A DNA stretch of 64,000 nt from Planomonospora sp. ID67723. Lineage in GTDB: Bacteria; Actinomycetota; Actinomycetes; Streptosporangiales; Streptosporangiaceae. Location of the stretch: NCBI RefSeq assembly GCF_015711605.1, contig NZ_JABTEZ010000008.1, positions 57,338 to 121,337 on the forward strand, in the 5' to 3' direction. Below, piece by piece: positions 1-7,575 of the stretch (its first letter is position 1; the number at the start of each line of letters is the position of its first letter). Both the position numbers and the translations under genes were made by a program. A model generated the notes under the pieces. It saw only the letters and a list, made by a program, of their open reading frames with translations. It was not told the origin of the DNA and searched no databases.

Positions 1-218
1 TGCCGCGCGCCACGGTGACCGCCGCACTGAAGGCGTTCCGGCTGGGCATGAACACACTCCCCGAGCCCGTCCACGACCGCGCGTTCATGCCGTACACCCG
101 CGAGATGCTCACCGCGTCACGCGAACGGCTGGGCGCGGCCGGCTACGACGTGAGCCGGGGACTCAAGGGCCTGACCGATCCCCGCCGCTGGCCCTCGGGC
201 GCCGTGGAGGCCGCCTGA
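1..218 (+). CDS. C-terminal fragment of an unrecognised protein
   Basis: The frame is open from the first bases of the window and ends in TGA at 216-218, so this is the tail of a gene that begins outside. A GTG at 15 could be read as a start, but it has no ribosome binding site and the frame continues upstream. The roughly 70 visible residues are rich in Arg, Leu and Pro, with a segment FMPYTREMLTASRERLGAAG that looks like an amphipathic helix. I do not recognise the family and see no catalytic motif. The next 70 bases, up to the convergent RecB-like gene, hold nothing recognisable. Confidence 0.5.
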   Translation, partial: PRATVTAALKAFRLGMNTLPEPVHDRAFMPYTREMLTASRERLGAAGYDVSRGLKGLTDPRRWPSGAVEAA

Positions 219-291
219 CCCGCCCGCGCCCGGAGCCGGCCCCGGCCTCGTGAACGGGCTCTACGGGCGGGGGCCCGGCGCCCCCGGCTCC

Positions 292-1224
292 TCAGCCGGC
301 CAGACCGTCCCAGGGCTCCTTGTCCGGGGCCGCGGCCTGGCCGTCGGGGCAGTGGCGGCGGAAGTCGCACCAGGAGCAGAGCGGGCCGGTGTTCGGCGGG
401 AAGATCGCGTCGATCTCCGGGGGGACGACCGGCGGCACGCGCTCGGCACCCGTGGCGCCCGCCGTACCGGATCGGGAGCGGGATCCGGCCGCTCCTCCGA
501 AGGCCCGGCCCACGCCGCCCGCCCAGGCCTGGTAGCGCTCGTCCGCCTCGGCGGCCTCGCTCCCGATCTCCTCGGCGCGGCCCAGGTGGCGGGCGAGCGA
601 CTCGTCGGTGTGCTCCCATTCGACGACCGATCCGGTCGGCAGGTGGTGCAGCTCCACCTTCCGGCACGGCCGGCGCAGCATGCGGGAGGAGGCGATGGCG
701 TAGACGGCCAGCGCCAGCGAGGACCGGGCGTCGTCGCCGGTCGGCGCGCGGCGGCCGGTCTTGTAGTCGACCACGACCAGCTCCTCACCCCGCCGGTCGA
801 GCCGGTCGACGCGCCCGGACAGGGCCAGGACGGAGGTCCGCGTGGCCACGGTCCGCTCGACGCCGACGGGCTCGTCGGAGGGGTCGAGGGTCGTGGCGTA
901 CCCGGAGACCATCTCCCGCGCCCGGTCGCGCCAGGCGGACGACTGCTCGGCGTCCCGGAACCCGTCGCCGATCCACCCGTTCGCCAGCAGGACGCCCGCC
1001 ATCGCCGGAGTGCGTCTGTCGTACGGCTCCCGCCACCAGGCGGCCAGGGCGTTGTGCACGCTCACGCCCACGCTGTTGTGGGCCCAGCGCGGCCCCCGCT
1101 GCGGGGTCGGCCGGTCCAGGTAGGTGAACCGGTAACGCCTGGGACAGTCCAGCCAGGTGTTCAGCCGCGACGGCGTGCATGTGTACAGCCGCCGCGGCAT
1201 GCCCTCCAGGGGGAGCTGGTCCAT
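292..1224 (-). CDS. RecB-like PD-(D/E)XK nuclease with Cys cluster
   Basis: 310 residues. It resembles the stand-alone RecB/Cas4-type exonuclease domain (PD-(D/E)XK superfamily), which cuts DNA and often carries an Fe-S cluster clamped by one N-terminal and three C-terminal cysteines. Visible: TPSRLNTWLDCPRRY near the N-terminus (the CPRRY cysteine), the nuclease core GRVDRLD followed by LVVVDYKTGR (Asp and Lys of the active site), a QxxY-like segment LALAVYAIAS, and the C-terminal CSWCDFRRHC. No helicase domain is present. ATG 1224 lies 6 bases after the metallo-beta-lactamase-fold gene stop, so the two are probably co-transcribed. ATG 1200 is an alternative start with a GGAG just upstream. 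The C-terminal linker before the last cysteines is Gly/Arg-rich and variable. Confidence 0.85.
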   Translation of the reverse strand: MDQLPLEGMPRRLYTCTPSRLNTWLDCPRRYRFTYLDRPTPQRGPRWAHNSVGVSVHNALAAWWREPYDRRTPAMAGVLLANGWIGDGFRDAEQSSAWRDRAREMVSGYATTLDPSDEPVGVERTVATRTSVLALSGRVDRLDRRGEELVVVDYKTGRRAPTGDDARSSLALAVYAIASSRMLRRPCRKVELHHLPTGSVVEWEHTDESLARHLGRAEEIGSEAAEADERYQAWAGGVGRAFGGAAGSRSRSGTAGATGAERVPPVVPPEIDAIFPPNTGPLCSWCDFRRHCPDGQAAAPDKEPWDGLAG

Positions 1225-1230
1225 CGAGGG

Positions 1231-1944
1231 CTAGTCGCCGTCGATGTTCAGGCGGATCCCGGCCGCGCGCGTCCCGTCGGTCAGCGGGCCCTCGTCGGCG
1301 GCCTCGGCGCCGCCGGTCAGCGAGCCGGACAGCCAGGCGTCGAACTTCGGCTCCAGCTCGCCGATGACCGTCTCCTCGCCGTGCGCGGGCAGCACGCGGG
1401 TGCTGTGGCGCAGGGTGAACAACCGCCCGCCGATCGTGGAGAGCTGGTCGGCCAGGGCGGGGTACTCGCCACCGATCTTGCCGGGGCCGTCGGCCAGCAG
1501 CGTCTTGCCGGTGAAGACCGCGTCCAGTTCCTCGCAGTAGAGCGAGATGGCGCCTTGGGTGACCCCGGGGGTGGTCATGACCTCCAGCTCGACGTCGGCG
1601 ACGGCGAACACGCCCTCGTCCTCCAGCTCGATGTCCGGCCACGTGTCGGGCCAGGTCCGCCGCCACAGCGGCTTGTCCTTGGGATGCATGGCGACCACGG
1701 CCTCGTCCCGGGCGGCCACCTCGATGGCCGCGCCGACGTGGTCGGGCAGGCCGCCGGTGCAGATGACGGCGAGGACCTCCCGCTCACCGACCTGCTCCAG
1801 GATCTTCTCCGCGCCACGCGCGGGGTCGATGACGATGACCTCCTCATCGTCACCCACGATCCAGGTGTTGTTCTCGACCTTGTGCTCGACGCCGTCGACA
1901 TCGACGACGCCTTCGGTCACCACTCGCTCGATACGCGCTGTCAC
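1231..1944 (-). CDS. Metallo-beta-lactamase-fold protein lacking metal ligands
   Basis: 237 residues. The sequence follows the layout of actinobacterial MBL-fold hydrolases: a strand pair ending in NTWIVGDDEEVIVIDPA, the metal-motif region, TTPGVTQGAISLY, FTGKTLL, and LPAHGEET. The metal ligands expected in the family are mostly gone. The HxHxDH motif reads TGGLPDH, the His of the usual TPGH reads Val (TPGVTQG), and the bridging Asp of GDT reads Lys (GKTLL). Only the Asp-His of PDH and the late AHGEE remain. It is therefore probably not a normal dinuclear-zinc hydrolase and may be a binding or structural paralogue. It lies directly upstream of the RecB-like gene (6-base gap). The fold call is firm; the function is unknown. 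Confidence 0.8.
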   Translation of the reverse strand: MTARIERVVTEGVVDVDGVEHKVENNTWIVGDDEEVIVIDPARGAEKILEQVGEREVLAVICTGGLPDHVGAAIEVAARDEAVVAMHPKDKPLWRRTWPDTWPDIELEDEGVFAVADVELEVMTTPGVTQGAISLYCEELDAVFTGKTLLADGPGKIGGEYPALADQLSTIGGRLFTLRHSTRVLPAHGEETVIGELEPKFDAWLSGSLTGGAEAADEGPLTDGTRAAGIRLNIDGD

Positions 1945-1994
1945 GTCTCAGAACCTTACTGCCCTATCGATGGCGATGCTGCGCTGTGGTGATG

Positions 1995-2104
1995 GGCCGT
2001 GCTCCGCACGGCCGGCTCGGGGGCTGGTAACCGGCTCCCGCCCTCGTCACGTCCTCGCTCGTCCCTCACTGCGGGCGTTCCTCGGTCGGTTCACCGGCGC
2101 CCCC
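1995..2104 (+). repeat. Dispersed intergenic repeat, copy 1
   Basis: About 110 bases between the MBL-fold gene and marC. It starts with a perfect hairpin, GGCCGTGC-TCC-GCACGGCC (1995-2013). A second imperfect stem follows around GGGGGCTGGTAACCGGCTCCC, then a conserved stretch ending in TTCACCGGCGCCCC. The core after the hairpin is nearly identical to the copy at 60,541 and clearly related to the inverted copy at 27,041. No transposase or target duplication is visible. It fills most of the 182-base gap between the two genes. Confidence 0.85.
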
Positions 2105-2126
2105 CTCTCGGGTCGGCGGAGACCGG

Positions 2127-2741
2127 TCATCCGGTCGCGAGGAGCGTGCGCACGGCGGTGATGATGAGCTGTACGGCGAGCGCCGACAGGAGCAGGCCCG
2201 CGATGCGGGCGGCGAGCTCGATGCCGTTCTCCTTGACGACCCGGACGATGACCACCGAGAACCGCATGAAGACCCAGAGCAGGATGTGCACGGCCGCGAT
2301 GGCCAGCGCGAGGGCCAGGATGCCGCCGTTCTTGGACTCCGCCTGCCCGGAGAAGACGATCGTCGCGACGATCGCACCGGGCCCGGCGAGCAGAGGCGTG
2401 CCGAGCGGGACGAGCGCGACGTTGACGTTCGACTTCATGCTCCCGGCCGGCGGCTCGGTCTCCCCGGTCAGCAGTTGGAGGGCCACCAGCAGGAGCAGCA
2501 GGCCGCCGGCGATCTGCATGGCCGGCACCTCGACGTTCAGGTAGCCGAGGATCGCCTGGCCGAAGACCGCGAAGACCACGATGAGGCAGAACGCGACGAT
2601 GGGCGCCTGCCAGGCGATGCGCCTGCGCTCCGCCGAGCTGCGCCCGCTGCTGTAGGCCAGGAAGAGAGGGATGACGCCGGGCGGGTCCATGATGACGAAC
2701 ATCGTGACGAACGCCTTGACGAAGAACTGGACATCGAACAC
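2127..2741 (-). CDS. MarC family integral membrane protein
   Basis: 204 residues with six hydrophobic segments, the size and topology of the MarC/NAAT family. These are inner-membrane proteins named from the E. coli mar locus; their transported substrate is still uncertain. Family hallmarks visible are the early FVIMDPPGVIPLFLAYS segment, the central LVPLGTPLLAGPGAIVATIV repeat-like motif, and a third-helix region rich in Leu. The start is GTG 2741, with AGGGGG 4 bases upstream on the coding strand. That ribosome binding site lies inside a hairpin (see 2746-2767). The gene is 42 bases downstream of the DUF6758 gene on the same strand, so the two may share a transcript. Confidence 0.88.
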   Translation of the reverse strand: MFDVQFFVKAFVTMFVIMDPPGVIPLFLAYSSGRSSAERRRIAWQAPIVAFCLIVVFAVFGQAILGYLNVEVPAMQIAGGLLLLLVALQLLTGETEPPAGSMKSNVNVALVPLGTPLLAGPGAIVATIVFSGQAESKNGGILALALAIAAVHILLWVFMRFSVVIVRVVKENGIELAARIAGLLLSALAVQLIITAVRTLLATG

Positions 2742-2745
2742 GGGT

Positions 2746-2767
2746 CCCCCTGAGACCGTTCAGGGGG
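2746..2767 (-). promoter_or_regulatory. Hairpin covering the marC ribosome binding site
   Basis: On the coding strand, CCCCCTGA and TCAGGGGG form an 8-bp perfect stem around a 6-base loop. The 3' arm contains the AGGGGG that would serve as ribosome binding site for GTG 2741. It could act as a weak terminator of the DUF6758 gene or could limit marC translation. The pairing is seen; the role is inferred. Confidence 0.45.
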
Positions 2768-2783
2768 AGGCCGAGTGATGAGG

Positions 2784-3425
2784 TCAGCTTTCTCCTCCGA
2801 CCAGGCGGGGGGAGAAGGCTCCGAACGGCAGGTCGAAGGCCTGGCCGTCGTCCCGCAGATCGCGCATGCAGAGCTCGGACAGCGCGATCATGCAGCCCGC
2901 CTCGGCAGGCCAGGCGATCGCCCACAGCCAGTCGCCCAGCGCCTCGCCCGCGTAGACAGCCCGGTCGGCCGGCGCCTCCACGCACCAGAGGGCGGCCGGA
3001 TGCCCCTTCACCTCGATCTTCGCGTGCGGCGGGCCGGTGCCGAACCCGTCTCCCGGGTCGGGGCCGTCCAGCCCGGCGAACCCCGCGCCGAGCCCGACGC
3101 CGGGTTCCTCGGCGATGATCAGCAGATCGGCGGGGCCCCGGGTGACGGAGGGCCCGGAGAGCGCGACCACCGTGGCCCTGCCGCCCGTGCGCTCGTCGCC
3201 GGCCTCGGCGAAGCCGGTGACCAGCCACCCCTGCGGCAGCGGCCATGGCAGCCAGACCGGAACGCGTGCGCTCTGGCTGATCGCCTCCACAGCGGCGGAC
3301 GACGGGTGTCTCGGCGGCTGCAGCGGCAGGACGTCACCGTGCGGGCCACACCGCCAGGCGCTTGACCAAGCACTCGGCGGACGGAGCGGCCCGAAGCAAC
3401 GTGGACAGGTAGGCGAGGCTCTCAC
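2784..3425 (-). CDS. DUF6758 family protein with N-terminal zinc ribbon
   Basis: 213 residues from GTG 3425. The arrangement (CPRC near the start, RCGPHG about 20 residues later, then VPVWLPWPLPQGWLVTG and ADLLIIAEEPGVGLGA) matches, from memory, the conserved actinobacterial DUF6758 proteins of unknown function. The two Cys/His pairs look like a small zinc ribbon. The rest is a mixed alpha/beta domain without recognisable catalytic residues. The open frame extends upstream to 3524 and offers another GTG 30 bases earlier. I chose 3425 because relatives start only a few residues before the first CxxC. The gene is divergent from the Nudix gene across a short AT-rich spacer. Confidence 0.75.
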   Translation of the reverse strand: MRASPTCPRCFGPLRPPSAWSSAWRCGPHGDVLPLQPPRHPSSAAVEAISQSARVPVWLPWPLPQGWLVTGFAEAGDERTGGRATVVALSGPSVTRGPADLLIIAEEPGVGLGAGFAGLDGPDPGDGFGTGPPHAKIEVKGHPAALWCVEAPADRAVYAGEALGDWLWAIAWPAEAGCMIALSELCMRDLRDDGQAFDLPFGAFSPRLVGGES

Positions 3426-3486
3426 GACTACCCACGGTGCGCCTCCAGCCACCCTTGAGTCAAGAGTGCAACCCGTTATCCAGTCG

Positions 3487-3502
3487 TAATATTGTCCATG
3501 TG
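3487..3502 (+). promoter_or_regulatory. Candidate -10 box placed for a leaderless Nudix mRNA
   Basis: TAATAT at 3487-3492 ends seven bases before the GTG at 3500, the spacing at which transcription would begin on the start codon itself. No ribosome binding site is visible. A clear -35 box at the right distance is not evident, so this is tentative. The surrounding 90 bases are far more AT-rich than the rest of the window. Confidence 0.35.
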
Positions 3503-3919
3503 CGCGTAAATTGTGTGGGGGCAATCATTTTTAATGAATCCGGACAAATTCTCTTGGTTCGTCGCGGGCACCCGCCCGGGGAGGGGCTCTGGTCCGTTCC
3601 CGGCGGCCGGATCGAGCCCGGCGAGTCCGACGCCGAGGCGGTCGCCCGCGAGGTTCTGGAGGAGACCGGGCTGACGGTCTCGGTCGGCTCCCTGGCCGGC
3701 GTCGTGGACCGCCCCGGCCCCGGCCGCGTCGTCTACGAGATCCGCGACTACCTGGCCGAGGCCACCGGCGGCACGCTCGCCGCCGGTGACGACGCCGCCG
3801 ACGCCCGCTGGTTCGACCCCGGCGAGCTGCCGGACCTGCCGCTGTCGCCCGGCCTCCTGGACGTCCTGGCCGGATGGGCGCTCATCGACCGGCCGCCAGG
3901 GTCGAGCGCCACAGGATGA
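3500..3919 (+). CDS. Nudix hydrolase
   Basis: 139 residues from GTG 3500. The family hydrolyses nucleoside diphosphates linked to another moiety. The complete Nudix box is present: G-RIEPG-E-SDAEAVA-REVLEETGL fits GX5EX7REUXEEXGU, preceded by LWSVPGG. The protein opens with VNCVGAIIFNESGQILLVRRG, the usual first strands of the fold. The substrate cannot be told from sequence. In-frame ATG 3437 is possible but would overlap the divergent DUF6758 start and lacks a ribosome binding site. The first 15 codons are AT-rich compared with the remainder. The 3' end overlaps the convergent propeller gene by 38 bases. Confidence 0.85.
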   Translation: MRVNCVGAIIFNESGQILLVRRGHPPGEGLWSVPGGRIEPGESDAEAVAREVLEETGLTVSVGSLAGVVDRPGPGRVVYEIRDYLAEATGGTLAAGDDAADARWFDPGELPDLPLSPGLLDVLAGWALIDRPPGSSATG

Positions 3920-6900
3920 GGTGGTCTGCGTCATAGGTGGTGGACCGTCCCAGGGCCACCACCCGGTCACCGGAGACCGCGACCGCGCCGAGTCCCTGGG
4001 CGCCCTCGCCGGCGAGCCGTCCCCGGGTGGGCGTGTGCCGCTGCCAGGACAGCCCGTCCTCGGAGGTCCAGGCCGCGCTGTCCCCCTCACCGGGCTCGCC
4101 CTGCCAGCCCACCGCCACCACGCCTTCCTGGGTCGCCGCCAGGTCCTGTACGGCGGCCGCCCGATCGGCCGGGAGCCAGGTCGTCCGCCACGTCGCCCCG
4201 TTGTCCCGGGAGACCGCGGCGAAGGCCCGGGGGCCGTCCTCGGTCTCCGCGCCGCCGGCCACGACCACCTGCCCGCCGTACGTGACCACGTGTCGCAGGA
4301 TCGCCGCGCTCGCCCCCGCGGGCAGGACCGGTTCGCGCGCGCTCCAGTTGACCCCGTCGGCCGAGACCCACACCACGCCGGTCTCCCGCCCGGCCGTACC
4401 GGAGCCTCCGACGGCCATGTATCCGGAGGAGGTGGGCGAGACGTCGTGCAGACGCACACCGGCGCCGCCCGAGGGGAGCCTGCCCGCCCTGGTGTAGCGC
4501 TTCAGGTCGCTGGAGAACCACAGGACCGGGGTGGCCGAGGCCAGGTCGCGCTCCTCGCCGGCCAGCACGTATCCGGAACGGCCCGCCGCGACCGCGTGGG
4601 CGGCGAGGAAGGTGCGGCCGTCCCCCGGCGCGAGGGAGCCCATGACCGGGACCCTGCGCCAGTTCTGCCCGTCGGCGGAGGTGACGAGCAGGGGCTCGGT
4701 CGAGGCGACCCCGTTCATCGCGCCGCCCACGGCGAGCCAGCCCCGCCGGCCGTGCGCGACATCGTCGAGCGCCTGCCGGTACCGGCCGCCGAAGATCTGC
4801 GCGGGACCGCCGGCCCGCCATTCCTCGCCGTCCGCGCTCGTCCAGATCCCGGCGTCGCCGGAGGCCGTGCCGACGGCCACGAACACGCCGTCACCCGCGG
4901 CCACCCGCGCCGTCTCCCGCGCGACCCGGTTGAGCCCCGCGATCGCGTCCAGGGCGACCGGCCTCGCCTCGCCTCCCGGAGGGGCCGTGATGAGGACGAG
5001 CCGGTTGTCCTCCCCCACGGCCCGCCTGTCACCCCCGGCGACGAGCATGCCCTCGTCGGAGATCGCCAGCGCCCTCAGCGTGCCGGAGACCTCGCCGAGC
5101 TCGGTGGTCCTGGCCCAGTCGCGGCCGTCCTTGCTGGTGTAGACGGCGTAGCGCTCGGGGCCCGACTCCGCGACCGCGGCCACTCCCGCGGAGGAGGAGG
5201 CCAGGCGCTTCACCCCCGACCCCTGGGGATCCAGTCCGGTGATGGCGCCGCACGGGTCCCAGGTGCCGCCGTTGGCGGAGCAGTAGGCGCGGACCTCGCC
5301 CCTGGCGTCGCGCTGCTGGGTGGGAACGAGCACGAACCCCTTGCCCGCCGCGGCCAGGGAGCCCGTCCGCGGGGTCACCCCGTCCAGGACCTTCCCGGCC
5401 CGGAGCCAGGACCTCCCTCCGTCGCCGGAGCGCAGGACGACGGCGCCGGAGTCCTCGTCCGCCGGGTCGGCCAGCGCGACCACGGCGTCCCCCCGGGCCG
5501 CGACCGCCTGGAGGCCGCGCACGGACGGGCCGAGGTCGCGCGCCTCGACCCGGGTCCAGGCCCGCCCGTCCGCAGAGGTCCAGGCCGCGGCCCCGTAGGT
5601 GCCGTCGTCGAGGAAGGTGGCGCCGACCGCGACGAACCCGGAGGAGGTGCGGGCCAGATCCATGATCTGCCCCCCGGTCCCGAAGGCGGTCAGCCCCGCG
5701 GGGTTCTCCGCGCGCCACGACCGGCCGTCGACGCTGGTCCACAGCCCCGGCGCGGTGCTGAACGGCTCGTTCCCGGCGGCCAGCCAGCGGCCGTCACCGC
5801 CCGCCACCAGGCCGACGGTGGTCGGCGCGCCCTCCCGCCCCACCGGTCCGGCGACCTCGCCCAGTCGCCAGGTCGCGCCTCCGTCCGACGAGACCAGGAA
5901 CAGCGGACGGGGCACGGGGCTGGTGGTGTCGCTGCCGACCGCGACCGTGGTGGAGCCGACCGAGACGACGTCGTTGAGCACCTGGTTGGCCCCGTCCCCG
6001 TGGCCGGCCGTCGGGGAGACGAAGGTCTCGTCCCCCAGCCGGAAGTCGTCCCCGACCAGGCTGAGGCCCGTGGCGAACGGGCTGCTCATCCAGCCCCACA
6101 GCACCAGGCCCCCGCCGACGGCGGCGGTCAGGACGAGGACCATCAGGAAGGGGATCACCAGCCCCCGGCCGCGCCTGCTCCGCGCCGGGCTGGAACGGCG
6201 CACGGCCGAGGGCGCCGTGGCCGAGCGGTGGTGCCGCCCTCCGTTGGGACCGCGCTTGCGGGGCGGGCCCTGGGCCACCAGGAGATCCGGCCGGGCCGGA
6301 CGGCCTCCGGGCGGCCGCCCGACACGGCGCACCGGCTCGAAGTCGTCCTGCTCGTGCGGGTGAGGCTCGTCCTGCCCGTGCGGCGCGGGCGGATCGTCCT
6401 GCTCGTGCGGGGGTGGCGCGGGTGGCGTGCGCCCCTCCTCACGCGGCTCTTCCGGCTCTCCGGGAGCGGGGGCGGGGGCGGCGGGCGGCCCGGGCACCGG
6501 TTCCGGCTTCCGCACCGGCCATACCAGCTCGGAGTCCGCCGGACGCGCGGGCTCCCGCGCCGGGCCGGTGGGGGAGCCCCCCTCCCCGCGAGGTTCCCCC
6601 CGGGAGACGCGGGCGCGGGGTTCCCTGGGCGGCCCCGAGGCGACCAGCAGATCCGGCCGGTCGGCCCTCCTGCGGCGCGGCCCCGGTCCCGCTGCGGTCT
6701 CAGGAGGCTCGGACGACCCGGCCGGCGACGCTGCCGGCAGCCCTGCGGACGATTCTGCGGCGGGCGGACCGTCGGCGGAGGCGGTGCCGCCGGGGGCGGC
6801 GGGCGGCTCGGCGGGTGGCTCGGCGGGGGCCGGGGGGCGGGTGCCGTACGGCTGGCTGTAGGGGCGGCGGCGTTCACCGGAGGGCCGGGGAGGGTCCGCG

Positions 6901-7118
6901 TCGTCCGGGGAGGGAGCCGCGAAGGGCGGGGACACCCAGGGCGAGGACAGGGGCAGGCCCCGGGGGCGGTCGTCGGAGGGGCCGGGCGGGGTGTGCTGGA
7001 TCGTCGGCGGGGACTGGTGGGGCTCCTGTGACCGGGACGGGTGTTCCGTGTCGTCGGGCACGCCGTCGTCGTCCGGCGGCCATTCTCGCGAGCGCGGGTC
7101 GTGAGGGCCCGAGGCCAC
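3882..7118 (-). CDS. Membrane-anchored Asp-box (sialidase-like) beta-propeller protein
   Basis: 1,078 residues from GTG 7118, which has GAGGAGG 8 bases upstream; GTG 7127 is in frame but overlaps that site. Residues 1 to about 315 are Pro/Glu/Asp-rich, disordered-looking and presumably cytoplasmic. They contain two similar motifs, RPDLLVASGPP and RPDLLVAQGPP. One transmembrane helix follows (about 318-340, PFLMVLVLTAAVGGGLVLW). The rest should be extracellular and has at least ten Asp-box motifs S/T-x-D-x-G-x-x-W (for example SSDGGATW, SADGRAW, SGDGGRSW, SKDGRDW, SEDGLSW). This is typical of BNR-repeat or photosystem-stability-factor-like propellers. No sialidase Arg triad or FRIP motif was recognised, so enzyme activity is not inferred; cell-surface binding is more likely. 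Large for its neighbourhood and transcribed alone. Confidence 0.75.
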   Translation of the reverse strand: MASGPHDPRSREWPPDDDGVPDDTEHPSRSQEPHQSPPTIQHTPPGPSDDRPRGLPLSSPWVSPPFAAPSPDDADPPRPSGERRRPYSQPYGTRPPAPAEPPAEPPAAPGGTASADGPPAAESSAGLPAASPAGSSEPPETAAGPGPRRRRADRPDLLVASGPPREPRARVSRGEPRGEGGSPTGPAREPARPADSELVWPVRKPEPVPGPPAAPAPAPGEPEEPREEGRTPPAPPPHEQDDPPAPHGQDEPHPHEQDDFEPVRRVGRPPGGRPARPDLLVAQGPPRKRGPNGGRHHRSATAPSAVRRSSPARSRRGRGLVIPFLMVLVLTAAVGGGLVLWGWMSSPFATGLSLVGDDFRLGDETFVSPTAGHGDGANQVLNDVVSVGSTTVAVGSDTTSPVPRPLFLVSSDGGATWRLGEVAGPVGREGAPTTVGLVAGGDGRWLAAGNEPFSTAPGLWTSVDGRSWRAENPAGLTAFGTGGQIMDLARTSSGFVAVGATFLDDGTYGAAAWTSADGRAWTRVEARDLGPSVRGLQAVAARGDAVVALADPADEDSGAVVLRSGDGGRSWLRAGKVLDGVTPRTGSLAAAGKGFVLVPTQQRDARGEVRAYCSANGGTWDPCGAITGLDPQGSGVKRLASSSAGVAAVAESGPERYAVYTSKDGRDWARTTELGEVSGTLRALAISDEGMLVAGGDRRAVGEDNRLVLITAPPGGEARPVALDAIAGLNRVARETARVAAGDGVFVAVGTASGDAGIWTSADGEEWRAGGPAQIFGGRYRQALDDVAHGRRGWLAVGGAMNGVASTEPLLVTSADGQNWRRVPVMGSLAPGDGRTFLAAHAVAAGRSGYVLAGEERDLASATPVLWFSSDLKRYTRAGRLPSGGAGVRLHDVSPTSSGYMAVGGSGTAGRETGVVWVSADGVNWSAREPVLPAGASAAILRHVVTYGGQVVVAGGAETEDGPRAFAAVSRDNGATWRTTWLPADRAAAVQDLAATQEGVVAVGWQGEPGEGDSAAWTSEDGLSWQRHTPTRGRLAGEGAQGLGAVAVSGDRVVALGRSTTYDADHLILWRSTLAAGR

Positions 7119-7575
7119 GCTCAGCACCTCCTCGCAGGAAGCCTACGCGTCCGGATCCCCTGACTCCCGGACCGTTCCAGTTGTCCCATGGCGATCAACC
7201 GCCAACCCCTGCAGGAGCGGTGAATCCCAGGCGACCCTACTACTACCCGTCCCGTCGAAACGATCACCTCCGCCGCCCGGGCCCGCCGCGGCGGGCCGTA
7301 CACCCTCCAGAGCAACACGTCAGGGCCGCTCTGGCGAGACCTCTCTAGGGAGATTCACCAACCAGACACCTGATTTGTCCCTCCTTACAGAGATAAATCC
7401 TGTTTCGTCTATCCAGGAGGCCACGATGAGCTCACCTGGATCTCCTGTCCCGGAGGGAACCGGATCGCGCCTCCTCCCGCGGAGGAGATCTCACCTGTGC
7501 GGATTACTTCACAGACACCCTCGCCGGTGGGACCTTTCATGGGGGGCAGGAAAACCCAACCCCAGGGAGCAGACC
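7119..7575. other. 457-base divergent intergenic region
   Basis: This region separates the propeller gene from the exported-protein gene. It holds the propeller ribosome binding site at its left edge and a relatively AT-rich patch around 7370-7410 that probably contains the rightward promoter. A strong AGGAGG lies 5 bases before ATG 7426. That ATG is in frame with 7576 and would add a 50-residue Arg/Pro-rich extension to the next protein. A stem CCTCCTCCCGCGGAGGAG lies near 7471-7488. No other gene is supported. Confidence 0.5.

Noticed and set aside
250..1992. A 580-codon plus-strand frame opposite the RecB-like and MBL-fold genes
   Set aside because: Translation is Gly/Ala/Pro/Arg-rich with no motif. 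The minus-strand genes explain the region.
7426..7575. Separate small ORF upstream of the exported protein
   Set aside because: It is in frame with the main gene and has no stop before ATG 7576, so it can only be an N-terminal extension, not its own gene.
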